Origin: Prochlorococcus sp. AG-418-G18
GTDB taxonomy: Bacteria; Cyanobacteriota; Cyanobacteriia; PCC-6307; Cyanobiaceae
DNA: 42,544 bases
Direction of reading: 5' to 3'
NCBI GenBank assembly: GCA_003214215.1
Contig: QCLX01000011.1
Location: forward strand, 1-42,544
Shown: piece by piece, positions 34,779 through 41,592 of the stretch
How positions within the stretch are numbered: the first letter of the stretch is position 1
How the letters are laid out: each line of letters begins with the position of its first letter
Program-made: the position numbers and the translations under genes
Notes under the pieces: model-generated
Seen by the model: only the letters and a program-made list of their open reading frames with translations
Told to the model about the DNA's origin: nothing
The model's database searches: none

Positions 34779-35633
34779 TTAAAAAAGGTTCCCCTGAATC
34801 TCTTCACTATCATCTTTCACAGGATTACAAACTAACTTGGCATATTGCTCGGAATAAGCACAATTTTTACAGGATAGATTTGGTTCCGGGATCTTGTCAT
34901 TATTCATCAAAGAAACCATTGAATCTATTTCTTTTTCAATCCAATCAATATTCCAATCATAAGGGACTAAATATTCGTCAAAATTCATTCTTTTATTAAA
35001 TTCCTCGTCATCTCTTTTTGCATTACAAACTAAAAAATAAGATGTTTTATGAACATCAAATCCCATTCCTTTTAGAAGATATGCATAGAAATCCATCTGA
35101 ATTTTATATCCTTCATGATATGGATCATCAAGATAATCTTGTTTATCTACTCTCCCAAGTTTTGCCTGAGATTTATAATCAACGACTATTAATTGCTTTG
35201 TAATCTTATGCTGCCAGATATCATCAACTCCTCCGGTCAAAATTATGTTTGTATCCTTATGACGAAGCATTAATCCTTTATGGAGTGAATTACGCCAATC
35301 ATCTATCTCAGGATGATCAAAAGGAACTAGATGACTTAAATCATTATCGATGAATAATCTATGTGGAATTTGTCTTTCTCGGCAATAATCAAATTCTTTT
35401 TTTAACAGCAAATCAGTCGTTTCATTTAAAGTCCATCCAGGAGTTCCTGGTGGGTCTAAACCTTTTACTCTATCCAAGTAAAAACATCTTTTGCAGGTTA
35501 AAAAATTGGAAAACCTTCCTCTACTAATTTTGAAATCTTCCTTCTGATTAGGAGAATAAGAAGAAGATGCTCTTGTTCTTAATCCAGTAGCTTTTACGGG
35601 TTCCTTTTGACTATTTCTTTTAAGATCTATCAT
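34779..35633 (-). CDS. Cas4/RecB-like PD-(D/E)XK nuclease with Fe-S cysteines
   Basis: A 284-residue nuclease-type protein. Catalytic pattern: D137/D138 in LTGGVDDIW, D152-x-K154 in IVVDYKSQ, and a helix with QMDFYAYLL (Q179). Cysteines 47 and 50 (CKRC) in the N-terminal region and 255, 258, 269 (CKNC...C) at the C-terminus fit the 4Fe-4S frame of Cas4/AddB-type nucleases. Such proteins resect DNA ends or trim fragments. No CRISPR array or other cas gene is seen. It closes a - strand run of four small-to-medium genes, 9 bases after the previous stop. Confidence 0.75.
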   Translation of the reverse strand: MIDLKRNSQKEPVKATGLRTRASSSYSPNQKEDFKISRGRFSNFLTCKRCFYLDRVKGLDPPGTPGWTLNETTDLLLKKEFDYCRERQIPHRLFIDNDLSHLVPFDHPEIDDWRNSLHKGLMLRHKDTNIILTGGVDDIWQHKITKQLIVVDYKSQAKLGRVDKQDYLDDPYHEGYKIQMDFYAYLLKGMGFDVHKTSYFLVCNAKRDDEEFNKRMNFDEYLVPYDWNIDWIEKEIDSMVSLMNNDKIPEPNLSCKNCAYSEQYAKLVCNPVKDDSEEIQGNLF

Positions 35634-35642
35634 GTTTTTTAT

Positions 35643-36119
35643 TCAAATTAATATCTCTAGTTTTCCTTTTATAAAATATTCCACCTCTGCGAAACCAGAG
35701 CCTTTGGTAGTCATTCTTTTTAACATCCAATTTGCTGCTTCTTTGTGTAAAGGTGGTTGAGGTTGTTCAGATACTACAGAACAACAGTACTCAGGTACTT
35801 TTGACCAGTGACTCCATTCTTTATCCCACCAAATAGCAAAGAGTGAATAAACTTCCATATGAGATGCTTTCCATTGTGTTTCCGTAAATGATGCAACATA
35901 AAAATATGCTTTTTTTGGGGAGTACTTTTCATACAAAAAAGTTGCTACTGGAATAGTATCTTCAGGATTGCAACTCTCTAACTTATTACGGTCATGTGAA
36001 TACATCTCATCTTCATTGTGAGCCAGCTTACCTTTGGGATTCATCGCTCCAGCAAAAGCTACTACCTCATCGTGAAAGTAATCTTTTATTTGATAAGCTT
36101 CTTCTCCCATCAAAATCAT
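35643..36119 (-). CDS. hypothetical protein, 158 residues
   Basis: No family recognised. It is soluble-looking, tryptophan- and histidine-rich (FAIWWDKEWSHWSKVPEYCC), with an acidic N-terminal half (AHNEDEMYSHD) and a short basic end. ATG 36119 or the in-frame ATG 36110 could be the start. It lies 7 bases after the DUF1330 stop and 9 before the Cas4-like start, so these genes form one operon. Confidence 0.55.
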   Translation of the reverse strand: MILMGEEAYQIKDYFHDEVVAFAGAMNPKGKLAHNEDEMYSHDRNKLESCNPEDTIPVATFLYEKYSPKKAYFYVASFTETQWKASHMEVYSLFAIWWDKEWSHWSKVPEYCCSVVSEQPQPPLHKEAANWMLKRMTTKGSGFAEVEYFIKGKLEILI

Positions 36120-36126
36120 CTGAGAC

Positions 36127-36468
36127 TCACAAACCCATTGCTCTTCTTAGCTTTGCAGCTTCATCTAAACCTTCCATCACTGTAAAAGTTGAATTTTCAG
36201 TTGCTTCTTTTCTTAGCTTTGAAAGCTCTTTATATTCTTCAGATTCATAAGCTTCAACGGCTGCCCTCATTGATGGGAATTCACAAATAACGGCTAAATT
36301 GGCATCCTCAGTCCTTTCCTTCCCTTGAGGCTCTGTATCTTTTGCAAAGACTTTGCCTCCAACCTCTTTCAACCAAGGACCAACTTTATTTACATATTCA
36401 TCAAATAAGTCTTGATTAATAATTTTTGCCGTAGATATCCAGTAACCTTTAGCCCCTTTTTTGTCCAT
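36127..36468 (-). CDS. DUF1330 domain protein
   Basis: A 113-residue protein with the DUF1330 pattern: YWISTAKIINQDLFDEYV at the N-terminus, GGKVFAKDTEPQG, a central ICEFPSMRAAVEAYESEEY and a C-terminal AAKLRRAMGL. The family has a ferredoxin-like dimeric barrel fold; its substrate is unknown. It is the first sizeable gene in the operon ending with the Cas4-like nuclease. Confidence 0.8.
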   Translation of the reverse strand: MDKKGAKGYWISTAKIINQDLFDEYVNKVGPWLKEVGGKVFAKDTEPQGKERTEDANLAVICEFPSMRAAVEAYESEEYKELSKLRKEATENSTFTVMEGLDEAAKLRRAMGL

Positions 36469-36494
36469 TTATTTATATTAGTATTTGAATTAGA

Positions 36495-36629
36495 TTACAA
36501 CATCTCGTATTGATCAAATTTAATTTTTAACTTTGCTGCTTTATGGATTAATCCAACTGCCTCTTTTCTTCCAGTAGCTTGTTGAGCCTTGCGCATTAAG
36601 TCAGCATATTTTTTGTTTAGTTTTTTCAT
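36495..36629 (-). CDS. 44-residue basic small protein
   Basis: Starts MKKLNKKYADLMRKAQQATG and continues RKEAVGLIHKAAKLKIKF. It is lysine-rich and helical, ends with QYEML, and lies 26 bases upstream of the DUF1330 gene on the same strand. No family recognised. It is kept because the frame is uninterrupted, begins with ATG and fits the operon; it may be a small accessory protein. Confidence 0.5.
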   Translation of the reverse strand: MKKLNKKYADLMRKAQQATGRKEAVGLIHKAAKLKIKFDQYEML

Positions 36630-36856
36630 CAGTTTACTTTTTCAGATTTATATACACAGGTTTAATAAGTGATTGTCATTCTTTGCATTTGCTCTATGGG
36701 ATAGATCAACACAATTTGCTTATCAGAAAGTATTTGACTTTTGCAGGTGGGATTCTTTTTCAAAAATTCTTTAGCTAGCCAATATTGCTTAGTCTTATCT
36801 CTACCTGAGATCTATTAATAATAACACATTTACAAAAATAGATCTTTGAAAGATGC

Positions 36857-37150
36857 TTAACTCTCTAGATACCTACAAATAAATTCAAAGTTTTCATAGT
36901 CCATAGTTATTGTCTTAAACATATCTGTTTCTATTTTTTTATTCCCAGAATTCTGCAATTCAACTTTAATAGATGGATGTTTTATTGAGTAAGTTGGAGT
37001 AAAGCCAATACGCTTTGCACGTTTGTGCAAATCCTTTTTAAGTCGAGGATCGCATCCACAGAACAAGATAGTTGGCCTAGAAGAATTACCTATGGAAGCA
37101 TCAGCAATTCTTTGTTCTAAATCGGATGCGATATTTTCGAGAACTTTCAT
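36857..37150 (-). CDS. hypothetical protein, 97 residues
   Basis: No family recognised. It has a hydrophobic beta strand and a cysteine pair in TILFCGCDPRLKK (about 29-41), a basic helix (DLHKRAKRIGF) and an acidic end. The composition suggests a small folded cytoplasmic protein. It is separated from the operon at 36629 by 227 empty bases and probably has its own promoter in the AT-rich region near 37150-37200. Confidence 0.5.
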   Translation of the reverse strand: MKVLENIASDLEQRIADASIGNSSRPTILFCGCDPRLKKDLHKRAKRIGFTPTYSIKHPSIKVELQNSGNKKIETDMFKTITMDYENFEFICRYLES

Positions 37151-37445
37151 TCAAATTTTTTTACTGCAGGGAGGATAATTAATAACCAATATTATTTCTT
37201 GGGTTGGTTATGTAAATTATTAGATTTAGAACGTAATTAGCAGGCAAGTTTAATGGTTTCAAAAGTAGCAAGGCCATTCCCTGAGTTACGTTAAATCCTT
37301 TTTCTTCCATAAATAAAAGAAGGGGCTCATATATACATTGTAGATAGATTGTCAATTATTAAATTGGTCAAAAGGTGTTGAATCAAAAACTAAGTATTTT
37401 ATTTAAATTTTTAAAATCTAGTATTAAGTTAATAATTTAAGGTAG
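37151..37445. other. intergenic gap with no recognised gene
   Basis: Almost 300 AT-rich bases. Only a 13-codon frame beginning with ATG near 37253 is seen, too short to trust. It separates a - strand hypothetical gene from the + strand small ORF, so promoters for both probably lie here. Confidence 0.4.
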
Positions 37446-37586
37446 ATGGAAATAATTTTAAAAAGAGAGACTTCATTAGGTTTAGAATCCTATGAAGATC
37501 TAGGTTTTAATTCCGAAGAGGAACTTGAATTAGAAATTTCTAAACTTAGTAAATTTAGACCTGAATTTGATACTAACTTGAAATAA
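37446..37586 (+). CDS. 46-residue acidic small protein
   Basis: Frame starts MEIILKRETSLGLESYEDLG and continues with NSEEELELEISK. Acidic helical composition and an ATG start support it, but no family is recognised. It stands alone on the + strand in front of the light-stress cluster and faces the - strand hli operon. Confidence 0.45.
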   Translation: MEIILKRETSLGLESYEDLGFNSEEELELEISKLSKFRPEFDTNLK

Positions 37587-37687
37587 GTTAATAGCGGTTC
37601 AGAAAGTAAACGAATTATTTTATATTCTTTATCCTTTAAGTATTAGTTTAAACTTGATTTTTCCAAGTCACTTGCGCAATAAACATT

Positions 37688-37721
37688 AAAAAAAGTCAGC
37701 CTGTATCCCTACTAGCTGACT
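37688..37721 (-). terminator. terminator of the - strand hli operon
   Basis: Stem AGTCAGC/GCTGACT (37694-37700 with 37715-37721) closes a 14-base loop. On the - strand it runs into a T-tract (the A run at 37688-37694). It ends the transcript of the microprotein and hli genes. Confidence 0.85.
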
Positions 37722-37746
37722 TCCATGACTATGCAAGTTATAAAAA

Positions 37747-37854
37747 CTATACGAATGTATTTGTTGTTGTGATGCTTAAAACAACTGCAACAAAGAATAT
37801 GTAAGGAACCACCTTAAGTGGGACATATCCTTGTCTTTTAGATATGAAATCCAT
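37747..37854 (-). CDS. 35-residue membrane microprotein downstream of hli
   Basis: Begins MDFISKRQGYVPLKVVPYIF and ends SITTTNTFV. A short basic N-terminus precedes one hydrophobic span (about 15-29). The ATG follows the hli stop directly without spacer, so it is translated from the same mRNA. It may be a partner of the HliP or a photosystem-associated peptide, but this is inference. Confidence 0.65.
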   Translation of the reverse strand: MDFISKRQGYVPLKVVPYIFFVAVVLSITTTNTFV

Positions 37855-37989
37855 TTATACAAATCCCGGAATAATTTGTCCTGTTGTTAGATATGCGCCA
37901 ATAAGGGCAATAAAGCCAATCATCGCAAATCTACCATTGAGCTTCTCAGCTACAATTTTTTCCTTCTCAACTGTTTTTGTTTCGTTCAT
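37855..37989 (-). CDS. hli: high-light-inducible protein (HLIP), 44 residues
   Basis: A single-helix chlorophyll-binding protein of the thylakoid membrane. Starts MNETKTVEKEKIVAEKLNGR; the chlorophyll-binding signature ELNGRxAMIG appears as EKLNGRFAMIGF. It ends with TGQIIPGFV, a tail typical of the multi-copy HLIP group also found in cyanophages. HLIPs protect photosystems under high light and nutrient stress. Two codons downstream lies the microprotein ATG. Confidence 0.92.
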   Translation of the reverse strand: MNETKTVEKEKIVAEKLNGRFAMIGFIALIGAYLTTGQIIPGFV

Positions 37990-38116
37990 TTGTTTGGTTG
38001 GTTGTTTAGCTAAGACGCTTCCTAATGCAATCTTGAAACAAATCTAATAATTGAAAATTATAAGTGTGAGTATAATTACTTATTCTCATACCCTCTATAA
38101 GCTGAACTTATTAAAG

Positions 38117-38266
38117 CTATTTTCCTGCATTTGCATATTCGAGATTAAAAAAATATTTTTCACCATCATCATTACTGTCATCGTCATCATCATTGAAAGA
38201 GGCAATTAAGACATAAACGCCTCCCAGCCCAAGGATCATCGATAGGTAGAGAATAGGATCAGTCAT
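38117..38266 (-). CDS. 49-residue acidic single-span membrane protein
   Basis: Starts MTDPILYLSMILGLGGVYVL: one hydrophobic span (about 5-22), then an acidic loop with five consecutive Asp (NDDDDDSNDDGEKY) and a short polar tail. No family recognised. It lies between two hli units on the - strand. The acidic run may bind Mg2+ or Ca2+, or sit at the membrane surface; this is a guess. Confidence 0.55.
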   Translation of the reverse strand: MTDPILYLSMILGLGGVYVLIASFNDDDDDSNDDGEKYFFNLEYANAGK

Positions 38267-38482
38267 TATTTAATCTTGAACAATCAAAAACAAATCCGGG
38301 GAAGCTTTTTCATATCTCTATGATCTTTTAATTATTAGCTTCAACTTTAAAAATTAATTACTAGCTATTACATATCTGTATCAGAATTGCTTTAAAAGTA
38401 CCGAATTAAACATATTTTCAACCTTTTTCTTTACATAAGTTAATAAGAATGTTACGTTTGTTAACAATTAAATTATTTACTA

Positions 38483-38692
38483 ATGACTAATTCTTCATAC
38501 ATAACTACAGAATCAGGCGGAAGGCAAAATATTTTTCCAACTGAGCCTCGTCCTTATGTTGATCAATCTGTTTCTTACGACGGATATCCTCAAAACGCAG
38601 AAAAAGTTAATGGTCGTTGGGCAATGATTGGTTTAGTTGCACTTTTGGGAGCTTATGTAACTACAGGTCAAATAATTCCAGGTTTCTTTTAA
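38483..38692 (+). CDS. hli: high-light-inducible protein (HLIP), 69 residues
   Basis: The N-terminal 40 residues (TESGGRQNIFPTEPRP) form an extension before the single transmembrane helix. The chlorophyll motif is EKVNGRWAMIG and the end is TGQIIPGFF. Stop and next start overlap as TAATG, giving tight coupling to the following hli gene. ATG at 38483 is the first of the + strand hli operon; the upstream AT-rich region (38280-38480) should hold a light-responsive promoter. Confidence 0.93.
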   Translation: MTNSSYITTESGGRQNIFPTEPRPYVDQSVSYDGYPQNAEKVNGRWAMIGLVALLGAYVTTGQIIPGFF

Positions 38693-38952
38693 TGTCTCCT
38701 CTTTCAGGTTTTTTAGCTGTAATCGTATTCTTCACAGCTATCCTCGTTGCTTATCTAACAAAGCAATTTCAAAACGAAAATTTAAACTATCCAACTTCAA
38801 ATCCAATGACAAATTTAAATACTAAAGTTAAAACAATCGAAAAAGAAAAAGTTGTTGCAGAAACTCTTAATGGCAGATTCGCAATGCTTGGTCTAATTGC
38901 TGCTGTCGGAGCTTACTTAACAACAGGCCAAATAATTCCAGGTTTCGTTTAA
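38692..38952 (+). CDS. hli: HLIP with N-terminal membrane extension, 86 residues
   Basis: Unlike the usual 35-70-residue HLIPs, it begins with a separate hydrophobic span (FLAVIVFFTAILVAYLT, about 7-23), followed by a polar linker and then the standard HLIP module with EKEKVVAETLNGRFAMLG and TGQIIPGFV at the end. It may therefore cross the thylakoid membrane twice. The HLIP module closely resembles that of the - strand hli, suggesting recent duplication. Start 38692 shares a base with the previous stop. Confidence 0.9.
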   Translation: MSPLSGFLAVIVFFTAILVAYLTKQFQNENLNYPTSNPMTNLNTKVKTIEKEKVVAETLNGRFAMLGLIAAVGAYLTTGQIIPGFV

Positions 38953-39180
38953 ATGCTTTTACTCTCAGTACCATTTTACGATTTTCCATCTTCGCCCATA
39001 CTAATAATTGGCGCGATAGGAATAGTTGTAGCTCTGGCTGTATTTTTTCTGGCTTACAAAAAGTACTTTAATTCTCCATTTAACAAAGAACTTCAATTAA
39101 AGAAAAAAGCTCTATTGAAGGAGAAAACAGAACTTAACAAAAAACTTGAGAAAATAGATCAAGATTTAAAAAATTTATAG
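38953..39180 (+). CDS. 75-residue membrane-anchored coiled-coil protein
   Basis: One transmembrane span (about 16-36, ILIIGAIGIVVALAVFFLAY) follows a short N-terminal segment. The rest is a lysine-rich coiled coil (LQLKKKALLKEKTELNKKLE). The ATG directly abuts the upstream hli stop, so it belongs to the hli operon. It could scaffold or anchor the HLIPs or their assembly partners; function is not known. Confidence 0.75.
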   Translation: MLLLSVPFYDFPSSPILIIGAIGIVVALAVFFLAYKKYFNSPFNKELQLKKKALLKEKTELNKKLEKIDQDLKNL

Positions 39181-39188
39181 TGAAATCC

Positions 39189-39278
39189 ATGAACATTGAC
39201 ATTTTCCTAATCTCTTTTTTTACTTATCTCTTAGTACCAGTAGTGATGATCGCTAAGGGGAAAAAAGCAACTAACTAA
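39189..39278 (+). CDS. 29-residue single-span membrane microprotein
   Basis: Sequence starts MNIDIFLISFFTYLLVPVVM and ends IAKGKKATN. One hydrophobic span and a basic tail. It lies 8 bases after the coiled-coil gene on the same strand. The pattern MN-x-x-x-F...P...KGKK matches the microprotein at 32946-33041, so the two may form a family of island microproteins. Confidence 0.5.
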   Translation: MNIDIFLISFFTYLLVPVVMIAKGKKATN

Positions 39279-39310
39279 AAAAAGATTCAAGCTCCCAAAA
39301 ATAAGAATTT

Positions 39311-39375
39311 AAACTCTATTCAATACTTACAAAGTCGTTATAGAGTTTTCATATAAGTTTAAGGAGGCTAATCTT
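39311..39375 (+). promoter_or_regulatory. hairpin and strong Shine-Dalgarno leader
   Basis: Stem AAACTCTAT/ATAGAGTTT (39311-39319 with 39340-39348) closes a 20-base loop. AAGGAGG follows at 39361-39367, 8 bases before ATG 39376. This is the clearest Shine-Dalgarno motif I noticed in the window. Confidence 0.6.
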
Positions 39376-39562
39376 ATGACCAACCTCGCTATTGAGCTAC
39401 TGGTTTTAATTGTAGTTTTAGTAAATTTTGGAGCAATCCTTACAGCTAATATCTACTCAAAATCAGTAAAGGAATTTAGACGCAATAGATTATTTTGCAG
39501 TAAGTCTTTCAGCAATCCTTATTGCATTATCTGAGCAAAATTTGGCTCATAAAGTCAAGTGA
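39376..39562 (+). pseudogene. small membrane protein interrupted by a +1 frameshift
   Basis: The frame from ATG 39376 gives MTNLAIELLVLIVVLVNFGA and continues to KEF, then shifts into a poor frame ending at 39534. Reading +1 from about 39478 gives DAIDYFAVSLSAILIALSEQ followed by NLAHKVK and a stop at 39560-39562. The joined protein would be about 61 residues with two membrane spans. A single base change (one extra A) explains the break; assembly error or programmed frameshifting are alternatives. Preceded by a strong Shine-Dalgarno site. Confidence 0.55.
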
Positions 39563-39648
39563 TTTCAAAGAAAAATCTCAGCAAAAGTCCAATTATTATA
39601 AGTTTCTGTATAGGAACAATACAGGAAATTATTAATTCAGCTCAGCAT

Positions 39649-40026
39649 TTAACAGCATGAACAATCACTTTCAGATTCAGGATGAGAAGATTCCAAGGCA
39701 TCGGCGATATCTCTAAGCATTTCCGCCACATACCCTGGTGGACATTGAAACTTAGCTATATATTCGACACTCTTCTTCGCCATTTCTGTATATGCGGGAA
39801 TGATCAAATCATCAATCTGATTCTGAGTCGGTTTCCATATCGCTTCGCAACTGTCGGTCATCTCTAAACTTATAGTTTCTACAATATAGTTTGAACTCCA
39901 GCTGATATCAAGATCAAAAGATACATATGTAGAAGTACAAGATTTTAGTGGACATAGAGTAGTTACAGCACTCCCTAGAAATAATTTGACAGTCACAGAT
40001 GGGTCGTTTAAATTTATCTTGCACAC
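39649..40026 (-). CDS. hypothetical Cys-rich C-terminus protein, 125 residues
   Basis: No family recognised. The sequence begins MCKINLNDPSVTVKLFLG, has a beta-rich N-terminal half and a helical C-terminal half (AYTEMAKKSVEYIAKF, EMLRDIADALES), and ends in SDCSCC. The terminal cysteines could bind metal or be modified. It lies next to the right edge of the island, just left of the decayed tRNA copy. Confidence 0.5.
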   Translation of the reverse strand: MCKINLNDPSVTVKLFLGSAVTTLCPLKSCTSTYVSFDLDISWSSNYIVETISLEMTDSCEAIWKPTQNQIDDLIIPAYTEMAKKSVEYIAKFQCPPGYVAEMLRDIADALESSHPESESDCSCC

Positions 40027-40062
40027 TTCAGAATCTTTGTGCTGCAGGCAATCACGAACGGT

Positions 40063-40156
40063 CCGACCCGGACAACTTTAAATTGCCCTTGTAGCTCATC
40101 GGTGTAGCACTACCTTGGTAAGGGAGAGGTCTCGGGTTCAAGTCCTGACCAGGGTA
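40063..40156 (+). pseudogene. decayed tRNA-Thr copy with a remnant of the tRNA-Tyr end
   Basis: Bases 40085-40156 align with tRNA-Thr (26766-26837) at 65 of 72 positions by my count. Mismatches break the acceptor stem, the D-stem and one anticodon stem pair, so it should not fold as a working tRNA. Upstream, 40063-40080 also resembles the last bases of tRNA-Tyr (CCGACCCGGACA against CCAACCCGGCCCA), so the duplicated stretch covers more than one tRNA 3' end. Confidence 0.85.
40113..40145 (+). repeat. right copy of the 33-base direct repeat
   Basis: Identical to 26794-26826 within tRNA-Thr. Likely marks the far attachment site of the island. Confidence 0.7.
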
Positions 40157-40389
40157 TGAAGAGGAGAAATTCCCGAAATTGAGTTTATAAGTTCTTGAAA
40201 AAATTAAGTTTTAGATTACTAAATATAAACTAATAAGAAAATATTATTTAATTATTAAGTTATTTTTTCCCCTTTGTAAGATAGATTTAGGTTTGGATTT
40301 ATAAGAGGATATAAATCTATAATGATATTAAATTTTTTATCCTAATGTATAGGATCAAATCAATAGAAATCAACCCTACCTTTGATTAA

Positions 40390-41592
40390 GTGAAATTTAG
40401 AAAATTTTTTAATTATCCGAACAAATTTAATTTTTTTTATGTAATTAATAATTTTGCAAAAATCTATTTCAAGATTTTTCAAAGCAAAATAAATAAAAAT
40501 AAAGTGATTTTAATTAATATCTCAGAAATCCATTATTTAGAGCACGTAAGACACTATATTAAAGTAATTAATAAATTAAGTTCTGCAGAAATCTTTGTTG
40601 TTACAAGAGATATTTACATCGAAAATAGAAATATTAAAAATTTAGGAAAATTTATATTTCCAATACGGTTTCTAAAATTTACTTATTTTGTAGATTTATT
40701 TATTTCACCTTGTATTGAAGTACAGAAACCAAAAGGTTCTTATTCTATTCACGTATTTCATAATCAACCAATCAAGTACTTAGCATATCCAGAAAAATAC
40801 TTAAAGCATTTTGAAGAACATTTTATATGGGGTTCATTTATGCGTAGATGGATGGAAGATATGCTTAGTAAAAAATCATTTAGTGCGAAACTAACAAATA
40901 TTGGGAATCCTAGGATAGATTACGAACACAATAAAATTAAACCCAAAAATAAAAATACAAAAATATTGTCAATTGGGTACGCGCCTACTTGGGATAAAGG
41001 ATTATCTCTAGATATAGCTGGTTTAGATATAATAAAGAAAATACTTTCTATTAAAAATTCAATTTCATATATCAGATTACATCCTTGTTCAAGAACAACT
41101 AAGAAGGCAAACGAAAACTTCACTAATAAAGAAAATTGGTTAGATAAAATAGAAAGTATAGGTTCAAAAAATTTAGAATTTTCTCATAATATTTCTACTA
41201 TAGAGTATTTATCTAAATTAGATCTTTTAATAACAGATGTAAGCAGTATCTCATTTGAAGCATTCCTTCTTGATATCCCTGTGATTTTTTTCCATACCGA
41301 TGAGTTTTGGGATAATTACAGAAAATCTATATATAAAAATTTTCTACTAAGAGATAATTTTAATAATTTTGAAAAAAATAAATATGTTAATGGAGGCCGA
41401 TCTGCAGGAACTGTTGTTTATAATGTTGATGAATTATTAGATGTTATAAATAATATAAAGGGCAATGCTGATAAGACAAAAAGCAAGAGGAGAAAATTTT
41501 CTGAAAGTTTACTTTATAACAAGGATATATCTTCAAAGATTATCAAAAAAAGATTAGAAAAATTACTTTTTTCAAAAAATAATTTTCTTTAG
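40390..41592 (+). CDS. CDP-glycerol glycerophosphotransferase-like (TagB/TagF) protein
   Basis: A 400-residue protein with a GTG start. The family signature is in the C-terminal half: YAPTWDKG (about 199-206), an IRLHP block and the long LITDVSSISFEAFLLDIPVIFF stretch, here quoted in parts as LITDVSSISFEAF then LLDIPVIFF. Such enzymes transfer glycerol phosphate or similar alcohol phosphates from CDP carriers to glycans. Here it probably decorates a cell-surface polymer. It is convergent with the alcohol dehydrogenase, and stops overlap by 4 bases. AT-rich like surface-polysaccharide genes. Confidence 0.8.
   Translation: MKFRKFFNYPNKFNFFYVINNFAKIYFKIFQSKINKNKVILINISEIHYLEHVRHYIKVINKLSSAEIFVVTRDIYIENRNIKNLGKFIFPIRFLKFTYFVDLFISPCIEVQKPKGSYSIHVFHNQPIKYLAYPEKYLKHFEEHFIWGSFMRRWMEDMLSKKSFSAKLTNIGNPRIDYEHNKIKPKNKNTKILSIGYAPTWDKGLSLDIAGLDIIKKILSIKNSISYIRLHPCSRTTKKANENFTNKENWLDKIESIGSKNLEFSHNISTIEYLSKLDLLITDVSSISFEAFLLDIPVIFFHTDEFWDNYRKSIYKNFLLRDNFNNFEKNKYVNGGRSAGTVVYNVDELLDVINNIKGNADKTKSKRRKFSESLLYNKDISSKIIKKRLEKLLFSKNNFL

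Larger units (their letters stand above)
26838..40156. mobile_element. tRNA-Thr-anchored genomic island (tycheposon-like)
   Basis: About 13.3 kb bounded by intact tRNA-Thr on the left and a decayed tRNA-Thr copy on the right. A tyrosine recombinase gene is the first gene inside. Cargo includes a methyltransferase, two restriction-type nucleases, Vsr, a Cas4-like nuclease, hli genes and many very small proteins. No capsid, terminase, transposase or replication gene is seen. The layout matches Prochlorococcus tycheposons, which are integrated at tRNA genes by tyrosine recombinases. Mixed GC content suggests several sources. The right-hand boundary could lie beyond the decayed copy if nested insertions occurred. 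Confidence 0.75.

Noticed and set aside
34779-35633. A CRISPR Cas4 gene
   Set aside because: The motif fits Cas4/RecB nucleases, but no array, cas1, cas2 or other cas gene is near, so only Cas4-like is claimed.
38165-38195. Short repeated CAT/CAC units that look like a CRISPR-like or satellite repeat
   Set aside because: On the - strand they encode the aspartate-rich loop of a small protein. No repeats with spacers were seen anywhere in the window.
40085-40156. A second working tRNA-Thr gene
   Set aside because: Mismatches in the acceptor stem (including the last pairs), the D-stem and one anticodon stem pair make it unlikely to fold; it is kept as a decayed copy and att marker.
26838-40156. 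An integrated prophage
   Set aside because: Only an integrase, restriction genes and small proteins are present. There are no capsid, tail, terminase, lysis or replication genes.
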